From assembly GCA_003347645.1 (NCBI GenBank), contig QDFX01000010.1, positions 1 through 64,000 of the forward strand: 64,000 nt of DNA, in the 5' to 3' direction. A program made the position numbers and the translations under genes. Under the pieces are notes generated by a model. It made no database searches. It was given only the letters and a program-made list of their open reading frames with translations, and had not been told where the DNA came from. The DNA is from Rhizobiaceae bacterium CPCC 101076 (GTDB taxonomy: Bacteria > Pseudomonadota > Alphaproteobacteria > Rhizobiales > Methylopilaceae). This document shows, piece by piece, positions 60,594-64,000 of this stretch (its first letter is position 1; the number at the start of each line of letters is the position of its first letter).

Positions 60594-61039
60594 TCCTCTC
60601 CCCGGACCATGGTGAAGAAATCGACCTTCGTCGCCGCGACACGTCGTGCCTTAAGCGCGCGCTCTTCGGCGATGCGATTGCGGACCGGTTCGAGTGCGGC
60701 ATGGACCTCGGTCCGGCGACCTGCCTGCCACAGTGCATCGAGCATTGCGGCCGTGCGGGCCTTCGGTTTGTCTCGACCGAGTTGGTAGGCGATTCCGATC
60801 TCGCCGGTCGTTAGCCGGACCGCCGCGCGAGTGACGCTGACCTCGCCGGCATTGAAGGGAGCGCCCGTTCCGCCGATGCGGCCGCGCGCCATGACGAGGC
60901 CGATCTCTGGCGCGCGCATCTCCTCGGCGCCGTCCGGCGGTCCGACCTTTTCGAGCGCGGTCGCGAGTTCGTTGGCGGTCGCCAGCGCGTAGACGCGCAT
61001 CGCTTCCTGCCGGGGCTCGTATGCTGGTGTCTCGGTCAT
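60590..61039 (-). CDS. phnG: C-P lyase core subunit PhnG
   Basis: A 149-residue core subunit and first gene of the C-P lyase operon. Landmarks are GLVMARGRIGGTGAPFNAGEV, TRAAVRLTTGEIGIAYQLGRD and KVDFFTMVRGED at the end. It starts 77 bases from the divergent phnF regulator gene; a palindromic operator-like element lies between them. Its stop overlaps the phnH start. Confidence 0.94.
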   Translation of the reverse strand: MTETPAYEPRQEAMRVYALATANELATALEKVGPPDGAEEMRAPEIGLVMARGRIGGTGAPFNAGEVSVTRAAVRLTTGEIGIAYQLGRDKPKARTAAMLDALWQAGRRTEVHAALEPVRNRIAEERALKARRVAATKVDFFTMVRGED

Positions 61040-61059
61040 TCACGATCCTGTCGTCGAAT

Positions 61060-61081
61060 GTTGTCTATTTTATTAGACAAC
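61060..61081. promoter_or_regulatory. Candidate PhnF operator between phnG and phnF
   Basis: GTTGTCTA (61060-61067) and TAGACAAC (61074-61081) form a perfect 8-bp inverted repeat around the AT-rich spacer TTTTAT. The size fits a GntR/HutC-family dimer site, and its position between the divergent phnF and phnG starts fits a site where PhnF represses both. Confidence 0.7.
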
Positions 61082-61116
61082 TGGCCAAACACTGTCCAAT
61101 GAAGTTTTGATGACGG

Positions 61117-61857
61117 ATGACGATAACGAGGGATCAGGTGCTCGACAGGGCTTTGGGGCTGGCGGCGTGGCGGCAGGTGGCGGATGCGGTCGAGGCCGAC
61201 ATTACGTCGGGTCGATTGAAGCCGGGCGACAGGCTGGCGCCGGAATCGCAGCTGGCGGAAAGGTTCGGCGTCAACCGCCACACGGTCCGGCGCGGTCTTG
61301 CCATGCTGGCCGAGCGCGGCCTCGTGCGCGCCACGCAGGGCAGCGGCACGTTCGTCGAGACGGCGCCGGTCGTCTATCCCATCGGCCTGAAGACCCGCTT
61401 TTCGGAAGTGATGGCGAAGGTCGGCCGCGAGGCGCGGGGCGAACTCGTCTCCGCCGAGCATGTGCCGGCCGACAAGGGCATCGCGGAGGCACTCGGCATC
61501 GAGAAGGGATCGCCGATCCTGCAGATGCATACGATCTACCGCGCCGACGGCGTGCCCCTGTCGTTTGCCCGGACCTGTTTCCCGCTGCCCCGCTTCCTCG
61601 GTCTCGACCAGCATTTCGCCGCCAAGGGCTCACTGACCAAGGCCTACAAGAAGCTCGGCATCGAGGACTACAAGCGCCTGTCGACCCGCATCACGGCGCG
61701 GATGGCGGACCCTGCCGAGGCGGCGCAACTCGACATCGCGCCGGGCCGCGTCGTGTTGATCATCAGCAGCATCAATGTCGACCTGGAGGGTGTCCGCATC
61801 CAGGCGACGCAGTCGCGTTTCGTCGCCGACCGCGTCGAACTGACGATCGAGCGTTAG
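61117..61857 (+). CDS. phnF: GntR/HutC-family phosphonate regulator PhnF
   Basis: A 246-residue transcription factor. Winged helix at about 15-80 (WRQVADAVEADITSGRLKPG, FGVNRHTVRRGLAMLAERGL) and a UTRA/chorismate-lyase-like effector domain at about 90-240 (ILQMHTIYRADGVPLSFA). It is divergent from phnG, the normal place for phnF, and probably represses the C-P lyase operon until an effector binds. Its stop overlaps the stop of the convergent acyltransferase gene in TTAG. An ATG seven bases upstream is out of frame. Confidence 0.93.
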   Translation: MTITRDQVLDRALGLAAWRQVADAVEADITSGRLKPGDRLAPESQLAERFGVNRHTVRRGLAMLAERGLVRATQGSGTFVETAPVVYPIGLKTRFSEVMAKVGREARGELVSAEHVPADKGIAEALGIEKGSPILQMHTIYRADGVPLSFARTCFPLPRFLGLDQHFAAKGSLTKAYKKLGIEDYKRLSTRITARMADPAEAAQLDIAPGRVVLIISSINVDLEGVRIQATQSRFVADRVELTIER

Positions 61858-62540
61858 ACCTGAGCCACAGCTTCGGCGACGTCGTAGCGCTTGGAGAACT
61901 CGATCGCGTCGAGCTTGCGGAAATCGGCCATCGCCTCGCTCAGCCGGGCATGGCTCCAGTCCCACCATTTGATGCGCAGGAAGCGGGCTTCGGTTTCTTC
62001 ATCGACGCGGCGCTTGATGACACGCGCGGGTGATCCGACGACCACTGCGTAGTTCGGCACGTCCTTGGTCACGATGGCGCCCGAGCCGATCACCGCGCCC
62101 GTTCCGACATTGACGCCCGGCATGATGATTGCCGCGTGGCCGATCCAGACGTCCGGGCTGATGACAATGCGGTTCTTCAGCCGCCACTCGAAGATCTCTC
62201 GGTCGTCGTCCTGGGCCATGTGGTGGCAGCGCGAACGGTAGGTGAAGTGATGCAAGGTCGCCCGCCACATCGGATGATTGGTCGGGTTGATCCGGACATT
62301 CGTCGCGATGTTGCAGAACTTGCCGATCTCCGCGTTGAAGATCTGCACGTTCGGCGTCGCATAGGCGAAATCGAGGAAATCCGAATCGGTGATCTCGCAG
62401 CCCCTGGCGATCGAGGTCCAGGGACCGACGCGGGTGCGCAGCACGGTTGCGGAAGGATGGATGACCGGCGTCTCGGACAGCCCCTGTTCGTCGTACCAGG
62501 GAGCTTCCGGTTCGCCTTGATTGATCTCGATGAGCGCCAT
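61854..62540 (-). CDS. Phosphonate-associated hexapeptide acyltransferase
   Basis: A 228-residue left-handed beta-helix acyltransferase. Hexapeptide repeats run through about 28-165 (IGKFCNIATNVRIN, PDVWIGHAAIIMPGVNVGTG, AVIGSGAIVTKDVP), with the catalytic-type histidine region NPTNHPMWRATLHHFTYR. It matches the phosphonate-metabolism acyltransferase subgroup (TIGR03308), related to chloramphenicol acetyltransferase. A member of this group could acetylate aminophosphonates or C-P lyase intermediates. It is convergent with phnF rather than inside the phn operon. Confidence 0.88.
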   Translation of the reverse strand: MALIEINQGEPEAPWYDEQGLSETPVIHPSATVLRTRVGPWTSIARGCEITDSDFLDFAYATPNVQIFNAEIGKFCNIATNVRINPTNHPMWRATLHHFTYRSRCHHMAQDDDREIFEWRLKNRIVISPDVWIGHAAIIMPGVNVGTGAVIGSGAIVTKDVPNYAVVVGSPARVIKRRVDEETEARFLRIKWWDWSHARLSEAMADFRKLDAIEFSKRYDVAEAVAQV

Positions 62541-62597
62541 GATCCCCTTATCCCGCGTGAAAGCGGCGGACTCAAGCGGTGGAGTGTGACAGGCCGA

Positions 62598-63593
62598 TTA
62601 CGGCTGGCTGCCGCGCAGTCCCGCGACCTCCCAGCGCTCAATCTCGCTCCTCACAAGCAGCGCGAGCGCCTCTGGGGTCCGCCGGTTGTCGGCAGGTATT
62701 TCCGCGCCGAGGTCGATGAGGCGGTTTCGGAAGCGCGGTTGATCGAGCGTCGTGCGAACCGCCGAGTTGAGCGCCTGGATGTGTTCCGGTGGCGTGCCGC
62801 GTGCGGCGAACAGCGCGGTCCAGGAGTCGACCGGAAAGTGCATGCCGACCTCGCGCGCCAGCGGAACGTCCGGCAAGACGTTCGAGCGCTTGCTGCCTGA
62901 GATGACGTAGGCGTCGACGCGATGCGTGGCGGCGGCCGGAGCGATGTTGACCACCTGATCGATCAGGACATCGGCCTGGCCGCCGATCAGATCGTTCAAC
63001 GCCGGACCGCTGCCGCTATAGGTGACCAAGGTCGGCGTGATCTTCATCTCCGACACGAGAACCAATGCTGATGCATAGGTACCCGCGCCGGGGCCGGAAT
63101 GGGCGAGCTTGATCGCCGGTCCCCGTTCGCGGAGTACCCTGACGAGGTCGTTGTAATCACGGGCGAGACCGCGCCGGGTGACGAGGACGGCAGGCGTGTT
63201 GGCGATCAGCGCGACGGCAGCGAAATCCTTCTCGGGGTCGTATCCGGCGTCGTCGAACATCACCTTCGCCGCGGCATGCGTGCCGCCGCTGCCGAGCAGC
63301 AGGTCGGTTCCGTCGGTGGCCGTGGCCAAGAAGTTGAGGATGCCGGTTCGCCCGCCGCGGCCGGTGATGTTCTCCACGTAGACCGATCGGTTGAGGATGT
63401 TCGCAAGCTCGTCGGCGAGAATGCGCGCGAGCGTGTCGGTCGATCCTCCGGCGGCGAACGGCACGACGATGCGCACCGGCCCTTGCGGCCTCCAGGGCAG
63501 ATCGGCGCGTGCGGATCGCGCGGACGGGCCCGCGAGCGCCAGACCCGCGGTTGCGGCCATGAATTGGCGACGATCGCAGGCCGGGCGCCGCAT
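62598..63593 (-). CDS. TctC/Bug-family binding protein with Tat leader
   Basis: A 331-residue periplasmic binding protein of the tripartite tricarboxylate transporter family. The Tat leader DRRQFMAATAGLALAG is cleaved near ARA-D. Landmarks of the fold are VRIVVPFAAGGSTDTLARI, VENITGRGGRTG, YDPEKDFAAVALIANTPAVL and the segment YSGSGPALNDLIGGQADVL. No TctA/TctB membrane partners are encoded nearby, which is common for orphan Bug proteins. Substrate unknown, probably a carboxylate. The EAL-protein gene ends directly before it (stop TGA then ATG), so the two are probably co-transcribed. Confidence 0.9.
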   Translation of the reverse strand: MRRPACDRRQFMAATAGLALAGPSARSARADLPWRPQGPVRIVVPFAAGGSTDTLARILADELANILNRSVYVENITGRGGRTGILNFLATATDGTDLLLGSGGTHAAAKVMFDDAGYDPEKDFAAVALIANTPAVLVTRRGLARDYNDLVRVLRERGPAIKLAHSGPGAGTYASALVLVSEMKITPTLVTYSGSGPALNDLIGGQADVLIDQVVNIAPAAATHRVDAYVISGSKRSNVLPDVPLAREVGMHFPVDSWTALFAARGTPPEHIQALNSAVRTTLDQPRFRNRLIDLGAEIPADNRRTPEALALLVRSEIERWEVAGLRGSQP

Positions 63594-64000
63594 TCAGGTG
63601 CCCGTTGCCCCGAGCTCCGGCCCGGTCTCGCGCTTGAGATAGGTGACGACATCCCTGGCCGGCATCGGCTTGGCGAAGAGATAGCCCTGGCCCAGGCTGC
63701 AACCGGCCGAGAGCAGGAAGGCGCGCTGCGCCTGGGTTTCCACGCCCTCGGCGACGACGGACATGTTCAGGCTGCGGCCGAGATTGACGACGGCGGAAAC
63801 AATGCCGGCGCTGTCGGTATTGCTCTCGAGGTCGCGCACGAAGCTCTGGTCGATCTTCAGCACGTTGACGCGGAACTGCTTCAGATGCGTGAGCGAGGCG
63901 TAGCCGGTGCCGAAATCGTCGAGGGCGAGCGGAACGCCCGCCTCGCGCAGCGCTTCGAGGTTCGCGCGGACATTCGACGAGTTCTGTTCGAACAGGACGC
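63594..64000 (-). CDS. EAL-domain c-di-GMP phosphodiesterase, C-terminal end (partial)
   Basis: The last 135 residues of a gene that enters from the right edge. The visible part holds late EAL-domain motifs: LALDDFGTGYASLTHLKQF (the DDFGTG loop), LKIDQSFVRDL, VVAEGVETQAQ and GYLFAKPMPA. These carry metal- and substrate-binding residues needed for hydrolysis of cyclic di-GMP, so the domain looks catalytically intact. The EAL motif itself and any GGDEF, PAS or membrane parts are outside the window. Confidence 0.9.
   Translation of the reverse strand, partial: VLFEQNSSNVRANLEALREAGVPLALDDFGTGYASLTHLKQFRVNVLKIDQSFVRDLESNTDSAGIVSAVVNLGRSLNMSVVAEGVETQAQRAFLLSAGCSLGQGYLFAKPMPARDVVTYLKRETGPELGATGT

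Overview
The window is high-GC (about 63-65 %) alphaproteobacterial chromosome, most likely from the order Hyphomicrobiales (Rhizobiales). The gene content supports this: an ornithine-lipid acyltransferase next to a PmtA-type phospholipid methyltransferase, a phnGHIJKLMN C-P lyase operon, many Tat-dependent binding proteins, a large poly-HAMP hybrid kinase, and GC-rich intergenic palindromes of the kind found in this group. It carries about 50 genes, densely packed, with many ATGA/TGATG overlaps. I saw no rRNA, tRNA, CRISPR array, insertion sequence or phage gene.

Layout. 1-3.0 kb: start of an ABC exporter, a chemotaxis receptor and a secreted protein of unknown function. 3.0-14.1 kb: a short-chain amide/urea system. 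A two-component pair (a kinase whose sensor is an NCS1 permease with a cysteine cluster, and a LuxR-type regulator) diverges from a five-gene urea/amide ABC transporter followed by formamidase fmdA and zinc-ribbon gene fmdB. 14.1-15.5 kb: a DMT exporter and a DUF983 protein. 15.6-26.4 kb: a polyamine-type ABC importer flanked by two MocR regulators, a PaiB-like flavoprotein, a membrane protein and a class III aminotransferase. 26.6-31.9 kb: a phosphonate operon (TauE-type permease, SDR, FAD oxidoreductase, phnX, phosphonate monoester hydrolase-like gene) ending in an intrinsic terminator. 31.9-36.0 kb: two divergent acetamidase/formamidase genes, one Tat-exported and the other fused behind a complete AraC-type regulator. 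36.3-43.3 kb: two hybrid kinases. 43.3-47.2 kb: a periplasmic molybdenum aldehyde oxidoreductase (PaoABC type). 47.4-51.0 kb: membrane-lipid genes (PlsC/AMP-binding fusion, olsB, pmtA). 51.1-62.5 kb: phnCDE, phnGHIJKLMN, a PPOX-type flavoprotein gene, phnF and a hexapeptide acyltransferase. 62.6-64 kb: a TctC/Bug-type binding protein and the end of an EAL-domain gene.

Two themes link the genes. The first is phosphorus scavenging: C-P lyase, phosphonatase, phosphonate uptake and a probable phosphonate-ester hydrolase lie in one window with phosphorus-free lipid synthesis, and a Pho-box-like repeat sits between pmtA and phnC. The second is amide use: three acetamidase/formamidase-family proteins occur in 24 kb. 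The most unusual gene is the AraC-acetamidase fusion at 33.7-36.0 kb, which joins a DNA-binding regulator to an apparently intact enzyme domain. Other oddities are a permease with a proline-rich membrane-anchored tail, a PhnJ tail written by a palindromic repeat, a degenerate acyl-activating domain in the lipid cluster, and stem-loops placed directly after the binding-protein gene in all three ABC operons.
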